Origin: Planctomycetia bacterium
GTDB taxonomy: Bacteria; Planctomycetota; Planctomycetia; Pirellulales; Thermoguttaceae
DNA length: 64,000 nucleotides
Direction: 5' to 3'
Assembly: GCA_030537455.1 (NCBI GenBank)
Contig: JAUNMR010000006.1
Coordinates: 64,929-128,928 of the forward strand
In this document: positions 1-9,421 of the stretch, piece after piece
Layout: each line of letters opens with the position of its first letter
Position numbering within the stretch: position 1 is the first letter of the stretch
Position numbers and translations under genes: made by a program
The notes under the pieces: model-generated
Database searches by the model: none
What the model was told of the DNA's origin: nothing
The model's input: only the letters and a program-made list of their open reading frames with translations

Positions 1-2
1 CC

Positions 3-75
3 GGGGGATTAGCTCAGTTGGGAGAGCGCATGGCTGGCAGCCATGAGGTCATCGGTTCGAACCCGTTATCCTCCA
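3..75 (+). tRNA. tRNA-Ala (anticodon GGC)
   Basis: A full cloverleaf can be drawn. The acceptor stem is GGGGGAT with ATCCTCC, the D arm is GCTC/GAGC, and the anticodon stem is CATGG/CCATG around loop CTGGCAG, which gives anticodon GGC at its centre. The T arm carries the usual TTCGAAC loop. One T-T mismatch sits in the T stem (ATCGG against CCGTT). The discriminator base is A and the 3' CCA is not encoded, so it must be added after transcription. GGC reads GCC and GCU alanine codons. Confidence 0.96.
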
Positions 76-80
76 TTTAA

Positions 81-103
81 GCCTGATTCGTCAGGCTTTT
101 TTT
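81..103 (+). terminator. Intrinsic terminator after tRNA-Ala
   Basis: Stem GCCTGA/TCAGGC with a TTCG tetraloop is followed at once by seven T. It lies 6 bases after the tRNA, so it ends the tRNA transcript. Confidence 0.9.
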
Positions 104-288
104 ATTTCTTGGCGCCCTGTACCGCGTAAAATGGTAAATCTCGCCACTTCTGTGAGTAATCCTGTGTGTCGTGTCAATTCCGAAAAAGCTAGCTCTGTTA
201 GAAGTGATCCTTCATTGCGTTCTTCTCGCCTTGCGATAGTTAATAAACCGTCTCAAATTCATGGCAAAATTTACACGATTTCTTAAAT

Positions 289-332
289 CAAAACGTCGTC
301 TTCCAGAACGCATAACGCTCGTGAGACGACGT
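289..332 (-). terminator. Probable terminator of trmL
   Basis: Read on the minus strand, a 9-bp stem (ACGTCGTCT/AGACGACGT, loop 22) ends in TTTTGATTT. It lies 60 bases past the trmL stop. The remaining noncoding DNA from about 104 to 393 shows nothing else convincing. Confidence 0.5.
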
Positions 333-393
333 CGGATTAACAAGCTCAAGTAGTCGTGCTTTTGACCTCTTGTCAACTAGGCGGAGCGCGGCG

Positions 394-918
394 TCAGAAG
401 CGCAACTGTCGCCTTGCTTCAAACGCGGCAATAGCAACGCTTACCGATAGATTAAGCGACCTGATTTTATCGCGAATTGGAATTCTCACGGCGCGTTGCG
501 CGTCATTGAGCATTCTCGGAGGCAGTCCACGTGATTCCGCGCCGAAGACAAGTATGTCGCCGAGTTGAAAAGACACAGCGTCATAATCACGCTTCGCGGT
601 CTTGGTAAAGTAATAGAAATTCAGTCCTTCACGCGACTTCTGATAGGTCTGCTCCAGATGACGCACACAATCTTCCCAATCATTAACCATCTGCCAATTC
701 AAATGGGGCCAATAATCCAGCCCCGCTCGCTTGAGCTTGGCGTTGGAAATCTGAAAACCCAACGGCTGAACCAGCCAGAGTTTCGCGCCTAGCCCCACGC
801 ACGTTCGACCGATCGCGCCGGTGTTTGCGGCAATCTCGGGTTCATACAAAACAATATTCAGTGGCGGCGTGGCTACTGGCGTGTCGCTCAACTCAATGGC
901 CGACCTATTCTCTGACAT
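394..918 (-). CDS. trmL: tRNA (cytidine/uridine-2'-O-)-methyltransferase TrmL
   Basis: A SpoU/SPOUT-family methyltransferase of 174 residues, close to the ~155-160 of TrmL. These enzymes 2'-O-methylate wobble position 34 of tRNA-Leu isoacceptors in the cytoplasm, using S-adenosylmethionine. Signature blocks are visible in order: LYEPEIAANTGAIGRTC near residue 24, FGAESRGLP near 125, and RSLNLSVSVAIAAFE near the C-terminus. Together these form the trefoil-knot AdoMet site. The first ~18 residues are an extension over the usual start; an internal start is possible but none is clearly better. It follows yidC on the same strand, but a hairpin lies between the two. The identification is secure at family level; exact tRNA substrates are inferred. 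Confidence 0.9.
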   Translation of the reverse strand: MSENRSAIELSDTPVATPPLNIVLYEPEIAANTGAIGRTCVGLGAKLWLVQPLGFQISNAKLKRAGLDYWPHLNWQMVNDWEDCVRHLEQTYQKSREGLNFYYFTKTAKRDYDAVSFQLGDILVFGAESRGLPPRMLNDAQRAVRIPIRDKIRSLNLSVSVAIAAFEARRQLRF

Positions 919-975
919 TTAAAGACTCTCAAAACACCGAAGGGGAAAAGTCGATACTTGATCGCAAAAGCGCAG

Positions 976-1016
976 AAAACGACGCCACGCGACCGGTTGT
1001 GCCAGTCGCGCGGCGT
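976..1016 (-). terminator. Probable terminator of yidC
   Basis: On the minus strand a 12-bp stem with one mismatch (982-993 with 1005-1016) is followed by CGTTTTC. It lies 34 bases past the yidC stop. Confidence 0.5.
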
Positions 1017-1049
1017 GACTGATAGACGTTGAATACCTCGCGCCTCTAA

Positions 1050-4000
1050 TTACAGCTTACGTTTGTTATTCTTACGTTTACGGTTGCTAATAATAGAGCG
1101 ATCCTCTTCCTCGGCTTTCGCGAGACGTTGTTGCTCCTTGGCGCGTTCGACTACCTCGTTCCACCACTGGCGCAAACCGCCGGGTTTCTCCTGAGCGTTA
1201 GGCGTGGTAATGCGTCGACCTTTGCTGTCGCGTCGGTTTTCATAGCCGGTATATCGACGCTTGGCATTGGATCGCTTCGGAGTCGTTGGACGACGTTTAG
1301 CGTTCAGCTCTGCCACAACGTCTTCATCGTCAGCCACTGGAACCAACTTCAAGTCGCGCTTCGGCAACATTTTACGCTCGAGCAACCCCCACAAACTAGA
1401 GACGATAAAATACACGCACAAGCCGCTGGGAACTTTAAAGAACATAACGCCCATGAAGATCATCATGAAGTTCATCATGCGTCGTGTCGCTCGTTGCTGA
1501 CGCGCCTGTTCGTCGTCGCCGATCACCGGCGGAACCAAAAGCTTCTGCTGCAGAAGGAAGAGGCAGATCGTTATAATGGGAAGAATGTTTAAGTAAGGAC
1601 CGAGGCAAAACATCGACAGGAAACCTTTTCCGCCCATATTAAAACTCGGCCAGCCGACCCAATTCCAGAAGTGACTCCAATCTAGCGCCATATCCGGCGC
1701 GGCAAGGTTCGAACACCATCGCACGCTCTTGGAGAACAGCGGCGCGCCGTAAAGATTAACGTCAAGAGACAGAGCGCGATAAAGACCAATAAAGATCGGC
1801 ATTTGGATCAAAATCGGCAAACACCCGCTCAAGGGGTTGACCTTATATTTCTTAAATAGCGCCATTTGCGCCATGCTCATCTCTTGAGGATTGTCCTTGT
1901 ACTTCTCCTTAAGCTTGGCGATCTCAGGTTGTAACTGCTGCATACGCATAGAACTTGCAACCTGCTTGCGACTCAAGGGGAAGAGGCACAGACGCACCAG
2001 TACGGTCAGCATGAGAATGGCTAAGCCGTAATTAAAGACAAGGTAGTCGTGGAAGAAATGCAGAATGTACAACAGGGGAATCGAGACAAACCAGAACCAC
2101 CCGTACACCAAAGTTTTCTTGAGACCATAATCCGCCACGAGGTCGCGTTGTTTCGGACCGGCAAAGATTATGAATTCTTCCGAGACACTGTCGCCGTCGG
2201 AACCGTAAGGCGCGAGTTTGAAACTCTGGCTCTTCATACGGAAGGAGACGTCGGTAAAGTTCATATGCTCTTCCACGCGCGCGCCAACTCGCAAAGGCGT
2301 GTAAGCATAGACGTTGCCATGCTCCTCGCTCATCGGTAGCATTGTGCATTGAAAATACTGACCGTCAATTCCGAGGAAGTCGAGTTTAATATTGTCGCTC
2401 TGACGAATCTTACCTTGCGCGACGTCCCAACACTTAATCACATTGAAAGACTTCTGATCGTTCAGGGAAACGACGACGTCCCTGAGACCATACGCGCCCA
2501 TTTTCGGACCGGTCTTTCTTCCGGAGGAGAACCACGCGCCTTCTAGCGGCAGACCAGTGGGACCGTCCAAGAGATAAGCGACCGAACGCGCTTGTTCCGG
2601 GTCATAGTTGCGCGTTTCAAAGGTCAATTTGAGATGATAAGCGCGATTGTTCTTGACCAGACCGCGCTTGGATTCTTCGGATTCGCCCTTGTTGGCATTA
2701 TCGAGGTCAACCAGGGCTAACTCGTACTTTTTGATAACTTCCAGTCGACGCTCTAAGAGCTTTTTCTTAAAGACGACGCATTGTTCATTGGATTGGTCAC
2801 GGTCGAGTTCCCACAGACCGTTGCGCATATCGACGCCGCCGAGTTCAACGTCTAAGGCGTCAGATCGCGGGGCGCTCTTCATGCTAGCGCGACGATTCTC
2901 GTTGGGTCGTACCGCCCAGTCTAATTGCTCCTCGTCGATCTCCCCAAGCGTCGTTAGGAAGGACAAAGGATCGCAGTTAGGTTTACGAATATGTTCCGCC
3001 TTTGTGGAATCGAGCAAATAGAAACCGTCGACGTTGCCATTGGTCGCGCCTTGTAGACCGCGCAAATCGAGATAATCAGCGTAATCGCGCACCATACCGC
3101 TGGGTCGCAGTACAGACAAAGGCGCGCTCGCTAATTTCACTTCAACAGTAGTCGGAGCGCCGAGTTCTGCGATAATCGACTCTTGAAGCTCGTACTTTTC
3201 ATCTTCAGAATTGACCGAATCAGAGACGTCTTGTGCAACTTGCTTTTGCTCGTCAGCGGCGTCCGATTCGTTTACTTCTATCGACGCCTCGTTTGCGTCG
3301 TTGTCGGCAAGTTCTTTATTTTCAGCATTTGCGTCAATGGCGCTGTTTTCCGATACGTTCACAGGGGCGACCTCGCCAGCTGCGAAACTGGCGCCAGGGC
3401 GCGACAGAAATTCGCCCAGACGTCCCTGAGCGTCGCGATACGCTTGATTCTCTTGGAGTCGTTCGTGGGAGAAGACCTCAATCTTAACGACGTCGTTCGG
3501 CTTAGTCGTTAGTAAGGCGTCGCGTAGGTCGGTCATTTTACGCACTGGGGTCGCAACTCCGGCGGCGTTGATAATCGACACAATGCGATCGTTCTGTTTG
3601 AGTCCCGCGATTTGCGCCGGAGTTCCTTTGCCAACCGCTTGCACGCGCACCCCAGGCATGCCTAGCTGGAATTCAGTCCACGCTAAAGATTCGTCGACGA
3701 TAATCTGCCCGAGGTAACCGGTGGAATCGCTGTGGTCAAGATAATGCGAATCATTGAGTTCTACGCGTGCGAGCGCGGCGCCACGCGTGGTAAAGGTCGC
3801 AAGCATACGATAAGGACTCTTTTCCTCGAGCGACCCGATCGTGACGAACTCCGGGGCAATCGTTTGTTTTTCACGCTCGGCGCTTTGCACGAAATCCGTA
3901 GGCAAAGCGTCACGTTTTTCCTCGCTGAGCTTCGGCGTTGCGTAATTGGTCGTAACGCTCGTGTCCAGAGGCACAACTGGATCTTCTTTGGGAGCTTTAA

Positions 4001-4145
4001 TAACCTGGATCGTCCAAACGATCATAAAGGTCAGCATTAAGATAAAGAAGAAATTCGACTTAGGAGGTTGCTGTTGCTCCACCCCACGTTTCATGGAATT
4101 CGGGATCTCTGGGGGTTGGATCGGCGGAAGTTTTGGAGTCGTCAT
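1050..4145 (-). CDS. yidC: Membrane protein insertase YidC with an inserted PDZ domain
   Basis: Inserts and folds inner-membrane proteins, alone or with SecYEG. The predicted protein has 1031 residues, about twice the E. coli enzyme. A first membrane helix (about residues 30-50) is followed by a large periplasmic part. This includes a PDZ-like domain (about 152-225, core GKGTPAQIAGLKQNDRIV) and an acidic low-complexity stretch (about 260-335). The conserved 60-kDa insertase domain lies at about 668-930, with the membrane arginine in LTVLVRLCLFPLSRKQ and the PLSGCLPILIQMPIF block. The C-terminal tail is strongly basic, as expected for ribosome contact. The start chosen is ATG at 4145; a longer frame to 4211 exists, but its extra 22 residues look unlike a YidC start. 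No Shine-Dalgarno is evident. The insertase identification is firm; the PDZ role is unknown. Confidence 0.95.
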   Translation of the reverse strand: MTTPKLPPIQPPEIPNSMKRGVEQQQPPKSNFFFILMLTFMIVWTIQVIKAPKEDPVVPLDTSVTTNYATPKLSEEKRDALPTDFVQSAEREKQTIAPEFVTIGSLEEKSPYRMLATFTTRGAALARVELNDSHYLDHSDSTGYLGQIIVDESLAWTEFQLGMPGVRVQAVGKGTPAQIAGLKQNDRIVSIINAAGVATPVRKMTDLRDALLTTKPNDVVKIEVFSHERLQENQAYRDAQGRLGEFLSRPGASFAAGEVAPVNVSENSAIDANAENKELADNDANEASIEVNESDAADEQKQVAQDVSDSVNSEDEKYELQESIIAELGAPTTVEVKLASAPLSVLRPSGMVRDYADYLDLRGLQGATNGNVDGFYLLDSTKAEHIRKPNCDPLSFLTTLGEIDEEQLDWAVRPNENRRASMKSAPRSDALDVELGGVDMRNGLWELDRDQSNEQCVVFKKKLLERRLEVIKKYELALVDLDNANKGESEESKRGLVKNNRAYHLKLTFETRNYDPEQARSVAYLLDGPTGLPLEGAWFSSGRKTGPKMGAYGLRDVVVSLNDQKSFNVIKCWDVAQGKIRQSDNIKLDFLGIDGQYFQCTMLPMSEEHGNVYAYTPLRVGARVEEHMNFTDVSFRMKSQSFKLAPYGSDGDSVSEEFIIFAGPKQRDLVADYGLKKTLVYGWFWFVSIPLLYILHFFHDYLVFNYGLAILMLTVLVRLCLFPLSRKQVASSMRMQQLQPEIAKLKEKYKDNPQEMSMAQMALFKKYKVNPLSGCLPILIQMPIFIGLYRALSLDVNLYGAPLFSKSVRWCSNLAAPDMALDWSHFWNWVGWPSFNMGGKGFLSMFCLGPYLNILPIITICLFLLQQKLLVPPVIGDDEQARQQRATRRMMNFMMIFMGVMFFKVPSGLCVYFIVSSLWGLLERKMLPKRDLKLVPVADDEDVVAELNAKRRPTTPKRSNAKRRYTGYENRRDSKGRRITTPNAQEKPGGLRQWWNEVVERAKEQQRLAKAEEEDRSIISNRKRKNNKRKL

Positions 4146-4225
4146 TATAGCGAAAAAAAACCGTATATTAAAATGATGCTCACGTGTTGAACGCGTGGGC
4201 GTCAACTGCAACGCAAATCGGAAAC

Positions 4226-4251
4226 GGCGTTACGTTAAATACCGTAACGCC
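4226..4251 (-). terminator. Hairpin between phosphoesterase gene and yidC
   Basis: A perfect 9-bp stem GGCGTTACG/CGTAACGCC with an 8-base loop lies 15 bases past the phosphoesterase stop and upstream of yidC. The following T run is weak (GTTTCC), so it may terminate inefficiently or act in the yidC leader. Confidence 0.5.
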
Positions 4252-4265
4252 TTGTTCTACGCTCT

Positions 4266-5072
4266 TTACCGTCCCTCTTTCAATCTTCGAGAAAGGAAGG
4301 GGAATATATTCAGTCGCGGCTCGTTTTCAATATCCTTAATCGTCTTATCGACGTCATACTTTACTCTGCGAAACTCAATATAATTATCGCTAGAACTATC
4401 GTCATACTGGACAATGACATAACATGAGCGCGGATCTTTGTCACGTGGCTGACCGACAGATCCCACGTTGATCATGAGTTTTTTCTCAGTCAGGGGATAG
4501 CGACATTGGCGCTGTCGTTCCAAATCTCTATAAGACAAGTAGTCAAATGAATTGGGCGCTTCTTGAATAAAGACGCCGGGAACATGCGTGTGCCCCATAA
4601 AGCAATATTGCGGCACAAGCGCGAAGAGGCGACTCATTTTATCTAGGTCAGTGACGTCGTCGTCGAAAACATATTCATTGATAGGACTTCGCGGCGACCC
4701 GTGAACAAAGAGAAACTTTCCTTTTCTGTATTCACGAGGACTATTGCCAATGAAATCCCAGCGAACGTCGAATTTAGAACCTTTTTCTGATTCAAGCATA
4801 TCGCGCGTCCACAGGAGCGCCTCTTCGGCAATATCATTAAACCCATCGGGTCCGTACATTGCCGCCTGGTCATGGTTGCCACAAAGACACGCTTCCAGCT
4901 TATCTTTTCTGAGATCCAACATCATATCGACGCACTCGATCGGATTAGGACCATACCCCACCAAGTCGCCTAAGCATATAATCTTTTCGACTTGATTCTG
5001 TTCTATATCTTCCAACGTCGTACGAAACGCTTCGGCGTTGTTATGAATATCGCTTATAACGGCAAATCTCAA
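4266..5072 (-). CDS. Calcineurin-like metallophosphoesterase
   Basis: A two-metal phosphoesterase of the YfcE/PrpE-like (Metallophos_2) type, 268 residues. The five metal-binding blocks are present in order: DIH near residue 8, GDLVGYG near 34, GNHD near 67, VHGSPR near 124 and GHTHVPG near 160. The late INVGSVGQPRD block is typical of the family. It probably hydrolyses a phosphodiester or nucleotide in the cytoplasm; the substrate cannot be read from sequence. The start is taken as TTG at 5072 because GGGAG lies 7 bases before it and the protein then begins MRFAVISDIH, the normal family N-terminus. A longer frame begins at TTG 5108. Confidence 0.88.
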   Translation of the reverse strand: MRFAVISDIHNNAEAFRTTLEDIEQNQVEKIICLGDLVGYGPNPIECVDMMLDLRKDKLEACLCGNHDQAAMYGPDGFNDIAEEALLWTRDMLESEKGSKFDVRWDFIGNSPREYRKGKFLFVHGSPRSPINEYVFDDDVTDLDKMSRLFALVPQYCFMGHTHVPGVFIQEAPNSFDYLSYRDLERQRQCRYPLTEKKLMINVGSVGQPRDKDPRSCYVIVQYDDSSSDNYIEFRRVKYDVDKTIKDIENEPRLNIFPFLSRRLKEGR

Positions 5073-5195
5073 TGGACTGCTCCCTAACGCAAGGTCATGT
5101 ACGCTCAAGCCCGTGTGCCACAGGCTTAAACGAATAACAATAATCCCGTATATTATCGTAGTAAATCAAAAGACGTCGAGTACCCGAGGGAGGAA

Positions 5196-5279
5196 TACAA
5201 AAAAATGCTACTCAAGTCTTCTGTAAGACGCCGGTCATGGTTTCCTGGGCATAGGTCAAGGCATAACCATCATCGGCGT
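5196..5279 (-). other. Structured intergenic segment after glgB (probable terminator region)
   Basis: On the minus strand, just after glgB, two stems nest: ACGCCG/CGGCGT (5228-5233 with 5274-5279) outside ATGGTT/AACCAT (5237-5242 with 5265-5270). A small GTCTT/AAGAC hairpin and then seven T follow. This could end glgB transcription, though the T run is about a dozen bases from the last stem. Confidence 0.4.
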
Positions 5280-5286
5280 TCGTCGT

Positions 5287-7353
5287 TTATTCGCTCTTTC
5301 TAGCGTCTTCTACCGTCGGCTTCTCAGTGGTCGGCTTAAAAATGGAGGCGCCGAGAGGAGGAATTAAAATCTCCATGGAATGTGGTAAATCGTCCCAAGG
5401 AATATCTTCAGCGTTCACCAGACCGTTTCCACACCCCCCTCCGCCATAGAAGGGCGAATCAGAACAAAAGATCTCCTGATAGGGTTTCATGGTCGGCACG
5501 CCAATTCTCATACGTCGTGGCACCGGGGTAAAGTTCAAAGCAATTGCCAGATGATCTTGGGGATCGTTCGCTTTTCGCAGGTACGAAAAAACGCTCTCCT
5601 CCCAGTCTTTGCAATTGATCCATTGGAATCCATTACCATCGAAGTCCAGTTCGTATAACGCTTTCTGCGTACAATAGAGCTTATTGAGATCGGCGACGCA
5701 ACGCTGTAGACCGGTATGAGAATCGTAACGCAAGAGATCCCAATCGAGTCCCTTGTCAAAGTTCCATTCCTTCCACTGCCCAAACTCGCAGCCCATAAAG
5801 AGCAATTTTTTACCTGGATGCGTCCACATGTAGCTATAGAGCAGGCGCGCCAGAGCAAATTTTTGCCACATATCGCCCGGCGCATTGCTAATAATCGTCC
5901 CCTTGCCATGCACGACCTCGTCGTGAGAGATAGGAAGAACAAAGTTCTCTGTAAAGGCATACATGAGGCTAAATGTCATTTGGTCATGATGATACTTGCG
6001 GTAAATGGGGTCTTCACGACAATAGCGTAGTACGTCGTTCATCCATCCCATATTCCACTTCATAGAGAACCCGAGTCCACCGTCGCACACCGGTCGACAC
6101 ACGCCGGGCCAGGCCGTAGATTCCTCTGCGATCGTCACGACGCCACTATACTGTCCGTGAACCTGAACGTTCATTTCCTTCAAAAAGTCAATCGCCTCAA
6201 GATTCTCACGACCGCCGTAAATATTAGGCGCCCATTCCCCCTCCTCGCGGCTGTAGTCGAGGTAGAGCATTGAGGCGACCGCGTCCACACGCAGACCGTC
6301 GACATGGTATTTATCAAGCCAGAAGAGCGCGTTGGAGATCAAATAATTCCGCACTTCATTGCGGGAATAATTAAAGATCAGCGTTCCCCAATCGCGATGC
6401 TCGCCCAGTCGTGGATCCTCGTATTCATAGAGCGCGGAGCCGTCAAACCGACGCAAACCGTGATCGTCTTTTGGGAAATGTGCAGGAACCCAGTCCAGAA
6501 TCACCCCGATCTTGTTCTGATGGCACTGATCAATCAGATACATGAAGTCGTCTGGCGAGCCATATCGACTCGTTGGGGCGTACATGCCAATGACTTGATA
6601 CCCCCAACTTGCAAGTAAGGGATGTTCTGCCGGCGGGAGCAGTTCAATGTGGGTATAGCCTAACTTTTTAACATAGGGAATGAGTTGATCGGCGATTTCG
6701 CGATAGTTTGGCAGACGATTGGGATTGGCAACGCTTCTGACCCAGCTTCCCAGATGCATTTCGTAAATCGTCACGGGGTTTTTCAGCCATGCGAGGTCGT
6801 CGGCGCTTCGTGCCTGCATCCATTCGGCGTCATTCCACTGGTATTGGTCGATATCGACAATAACCGAGGCGGTTTTCGGCGGTATTTCAGCGCGGAATCC
6901 AATGGGATCGGCGCGTTCGCTCACCTGCTCGCCGTTTTCAATGCGATACTTATAGGTCTGACCCGGTACGACGCCAGGAACAAAGACTTCCCACAATCCC
7001 GAAGGATAGTGGCGATTCATCCTATGCTCACAAGGGCGCCAATCGTTGAAATCGCCAATAACCGCTACTGCCGTGGCATTGGGCGCCCAAACCACAAAGT
7101 TATAACCGTCAACGCCGTCGACGGTACGCTTATGTGCGCCTAATTTTTCGTAACTCTTCCAGTGCTTGCCTTCGCCAAAGAGATAGAAGTCGTAGTCAGA
7201 AAAGATTGACGGCACGTCCTTTGCGTTTAAACCGGCGTCGACGTCAGCGCCTTGTGTCGTCCCTTGGTTTTCAGACGCGTTCATCGGGACGGCGCTAGAC
7301 GCTTGAAATTGGCTAGTTTTGTCATTATTGAGAGAATCGTCGCTAAATAACAT
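5287..7353 (-). CDS. glgB: 1,4-alpha-glucan branching enzyme GlgB
   Basis: Forms alpha-1,6 branch points in glycogen by cutting and transferring alpha-1,4 chains. At 688 residues it fits the short bacterial branching enzymes. A ~60-residue N-terminal extension rich in Ser, Asn and Asp precedes a CBM48 domain (GDFNDWRP near residue 110). The GH13 barrel follows, with the catalytic Asp in GLRVDAVASM, the acid Glu in TIAEESTAWPG, the transition-state Asp in PISHDEVVHGKG, and the LDWVPAHFPKDDHGL block. The start at 7353 is supported by AAGGA 6 bases upstream. No other glycogen gene lies nearby. It is divergent from the DUF1080 gene. Confidence 0.96.
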   Translation of the reverse strand: MLFSDDSLNNDKTSQFQASSAVPMNASENQGTTQGADVDAGLNAKDVPSIFSDYDFYLFGEGKHWKSYEKLGAHKRTVDGVDGYNFVVWAPNATAVAVIGDFNDWRPCEHRMNRHYPSGLWEVFVPGVVPGQTYKYRIENGEQVSERADPIGFRAEIPPKTASVIVDIDQYQWNDAEWMQARSADDLAWLKNPVTIYEMHLGSWVRSVANPNRLPNYREIADQLIPYVKKLGYTHIELLPPAEHPLLASWGYQVIGMYAPTSRYGSPDDFMYLIDQCHQNKIGVILDWVPAHFPKDDHGLRRFDGSALYEYEDPRLGEHRDWGTLIFNYSRNEVRNYLISNALFWLDKYHVDGLRVDAVASMLYLDYSREEGEWAPNIYGGRENLEAIDFLKEMNVQVHGQYSGVVTIAEESTAWPGVCRPVCDGGLGFSMKWNMGWMNDVLRYCREDPIYRKYHHDQMTFSLMYAFTENFVLPISHDEVVHGKGTIISNAPGDMWQKFALARLLYSYMWTHPGKKLLFMGCEFGQWKEWNFDKGLDWDLLRYDSHTGLQRCVADLNKLYCTQKALYELDFDGNGFQWINCKDWEESVFSYLRKANDPQDHLAIALNFTPVPRRMRIGVPTMKPYQEIFCSDSPFYGGGGCGNGLVNAEDIPWDDLPHSMEILIPPLGASIFKPTTEKPTVEDARKSE

Positions 7354-7877
7354 TGAAAATCCTTCATGCGCTACAAGCAGACCGGTAACGCGTCAATCGC
7401 GTGATCTTATGTCAAACGGACGTCCATAAAAATTATCGATTTCACTGTATGTCCAATCCTTATGCCGCCGTAACAGACGCCGTAGCGCAAGGTTTATTAA
7501 AAACCTGTCTGACGCAAAACGCCGCCTCAGCGCTAGTATACTTTAAAGCACAGAGACTCTCAACCGTCCCAAGAGGAAATATGGTAAAAACGTCATAGAT
7601 TCTAGACGTCCACGCATGTGTCAAACCGAACGCGCCAAGTGGCGTATATTAGACGCCATGAACGCCCGACTAGCGTCCCTAACTCTTTGACGTCGTCCAT
7701 ATTAACATTACCCTCTGCCTCGTAGTCCTAGCGCAAAAAAGATAAATATAGACTATTGATTTTCAAAGAATTCCTAGAATAATGGTCAAAAGTAAAAGCG
7801 CGATGCGTACCGCGCGCTACTCGCGTTTGCATCTTAGAAACATCATGTTCCTGTATACTTACAGATCGGAGTTTTTC
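7354..7877. other. Divergent intergenic region, glgB / DUF1080 gene
   Basis: 524 bases without a supported gene. A -10-like TATACT (7854-7859) and the Shine-Dalgarno GGAG (7868-7871) precede the DUF1080 start. TGGCGT-N7-ACGCCA overlaps a TATATT near 7645-7665. A 65-codon frame at 7401 looks spurious. Confidence 0.4.
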
Positions 7878-8708
7878 ATGAAACGTATTCTTACGGCCGT
7901 AGTCGTCGGTCTTTGTGTTATGGCGTCGGCGAAAATCGCTTGCGCTCAGAACAATAACCATGAGTTCCGTGGCGGCGACTTCCGCATGGGTATCGATTGG
8001 AAAGAACCTGCTCGCGTTGAACCGGGTGAAAAAGTTGGCGACGCCCCTTCTGACGCGATCGTTCTGTTCGACGGCACAAACCTCGACGCCTGGACTGGCG
8101 GCAACTGGGACATTGCCGATGACGTCTTGACCTGCAAGCCTGGCTCTGGCTCGATCGTGACCAAAGAAAAGTTTGGAAGTTGCCAACTTCACCTTGAATT
8201 CGCCTGTCCACCGGTCGTCGACCCAAACGCCAAAAGCCAAGCTCGCGGTAATAGCGGCGTCTTCTTCATGAATCACTACGAACTGCAGATCCTTGATTCC
8301 TACGAAAACGATACGTACTACGAAGGTCAGTGCGGCGCTATCTACAAGCAATTCCCGCCTTATGTCAACCCTGTGCGTAAGCCGACCGAATGGCAAACCT
8401 ACGACGTGATCTTCACGCGTCCGATCCTACGTACCGAAAAGGATGAAAACGGTAATGAATACGTCGCTGAAGTCATTCGTCCCGCGTACATCACGGTTCT
8501 ACTCAATGGCGTCGTTGTTCAAAATCATTGGGAAATCAAGGGCGACACATTCTTCCATCGCACTCCCCAATACCAACCCCACGGCGATCGTGAACCGATC
8601 TCAATTCAAGACCACAACAACCTGACCCAATTCCGTAATATTTGGATTCGTGAAATCCCGGATTCCAATGTCGTTCCGTGCCAAAACCACATGAACTACT
8701 ACAACTAA
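7878..8708 (+). CDS. Secreted DUF1080 (3-keto-disaccharide hydrolase-type) protein
   Basis: A 276-residue exported protein. The signal peptide spans residues 1-23 (MKRIL start, hydrophobic core VVVGLCVMASA, cut after ACA). A single concanavalin-like DUF1080 domain follows: LFDGTNLDAW near 56, GNSGVFFMNHYELQILDS near 120, and the closing ITVLLNGV and RNIWIREI blocks. DUF1080 proteins are abundant in planctomycetes, and some act on 3-keto-glycosides, so a periplasmic or extracellular sugar-hydrolase role is likely but unproven. The start at 7878 has GGAG 6 bases upstream and gives a proper signal peptide; the in-frame ATG at 7782 does not. A terminator at 8873 suggests a single-gene transcript. 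Confidence 0.9.
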   Translation: MKRILTAVVVGLCVMASAKIACAQNNNHEFRGGDFRMGIDWKEPARVEPGEKVGDAPSDAIVLFDGTNLDAWTGGNWDIADDVLTCKPGSGSIVTKEKFGSCQLHLEFACPPVVDPNAKSQARGNSGVFFMNHYELQILDSYENDTYYEGQCGAIYKQFPPYVNPVRKPTEWQTYDVIFTRPILRTEKDENGNEYVAEVIRPAYITVLLNGVVVQNHWEIKGDTFFHRTPQYQPHGDREPISIQDHNNLTQFRNIWIREIPDSNVVPCQNHMNYYN

Positions 8709-8872
8709 GGTCTACGTGACGCTTGGCTCTTTTCAGAAAGGTAACGTTCGTAGAAAGAGGATGTTATTAGATTCGTCGTCATTGACCGAATCGCGCTAGT
8801 GTAGCGACCTTTCTCAAAGAGCCTAACGACGGCGTATTAAAACAAATACGACGGTTTGACAGCCTATCAGCT

Positions 8873-8905
8873 AAGACGTGTTCCCTAGGGAATGCGTCTT
8901 TTTTT
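8873..8905 (+). terminator. Strong intrinsic terminator
   Basis: Stem AAGACGTGTTCCC / GGGAATGCGTCTT (two G-U pairs in RNA) runs straight into seven T. It lies 165 bases beyond the DUF1080 stop. The stretch from 8906 to 9421 is AT-rich and holds no supported gene. Confidence 0.88.
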
Positions 8906-9421
8906 ATAACTTCTTTTGCCAAGTCAACGTGTCGTCGCGTGGTGAAATGCCGCAAACCCGGCGTGTTTATTCGTAAAATCTCTCCCCTTGAGAAGAGAAT
9001 CATAAATAGTTGTATCCCCCATCGGTCTCTGGCATGCAACTATTGGCGTTCCCACTGTAATATCTGCCTCTATATTTTCCCTGTATTGTTTAATCACATT
9101 CAAATCATCCAACCCAACGTCAAGACAAGCTTTTTATAGAATTTACACAAAATACAAAATATAGCATGAGTTTACAAAAGGAAAAATTTCTTGAGAAAAT
9201 CCATAGGAAAGATCCAAAAAAGCGCAAAAAAAAATCATGGGATCAATTACGCGGACGATAACAGTTGTATCGGGTATAACAAAAAAAAGCATTTTATTGA
9301 CGTTTACACTGTTTAAAAAAATGCTTACAGTGAGACCCGAACCAGAAAAGTCAGGCGTCAACTCGACTGTTACTTTTCTCCTTTTACCGTAGTTAGTCGT
9401 AAATCGGACAGGGACAATCCA

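Noticed and set aside
261-353. 30-residue Arg/Lys-rich frame (MAKFTRFLKSK start)
   Set aside because: No ribosome site; its Arg codons come from the inverted repeat that serves as the trmL terminator.
7401-7598. 65-codon frame in the glgB/DUF1080 gap
   Set aside because: No ribosome site, no domain, and unlike its neighbours in codon use.
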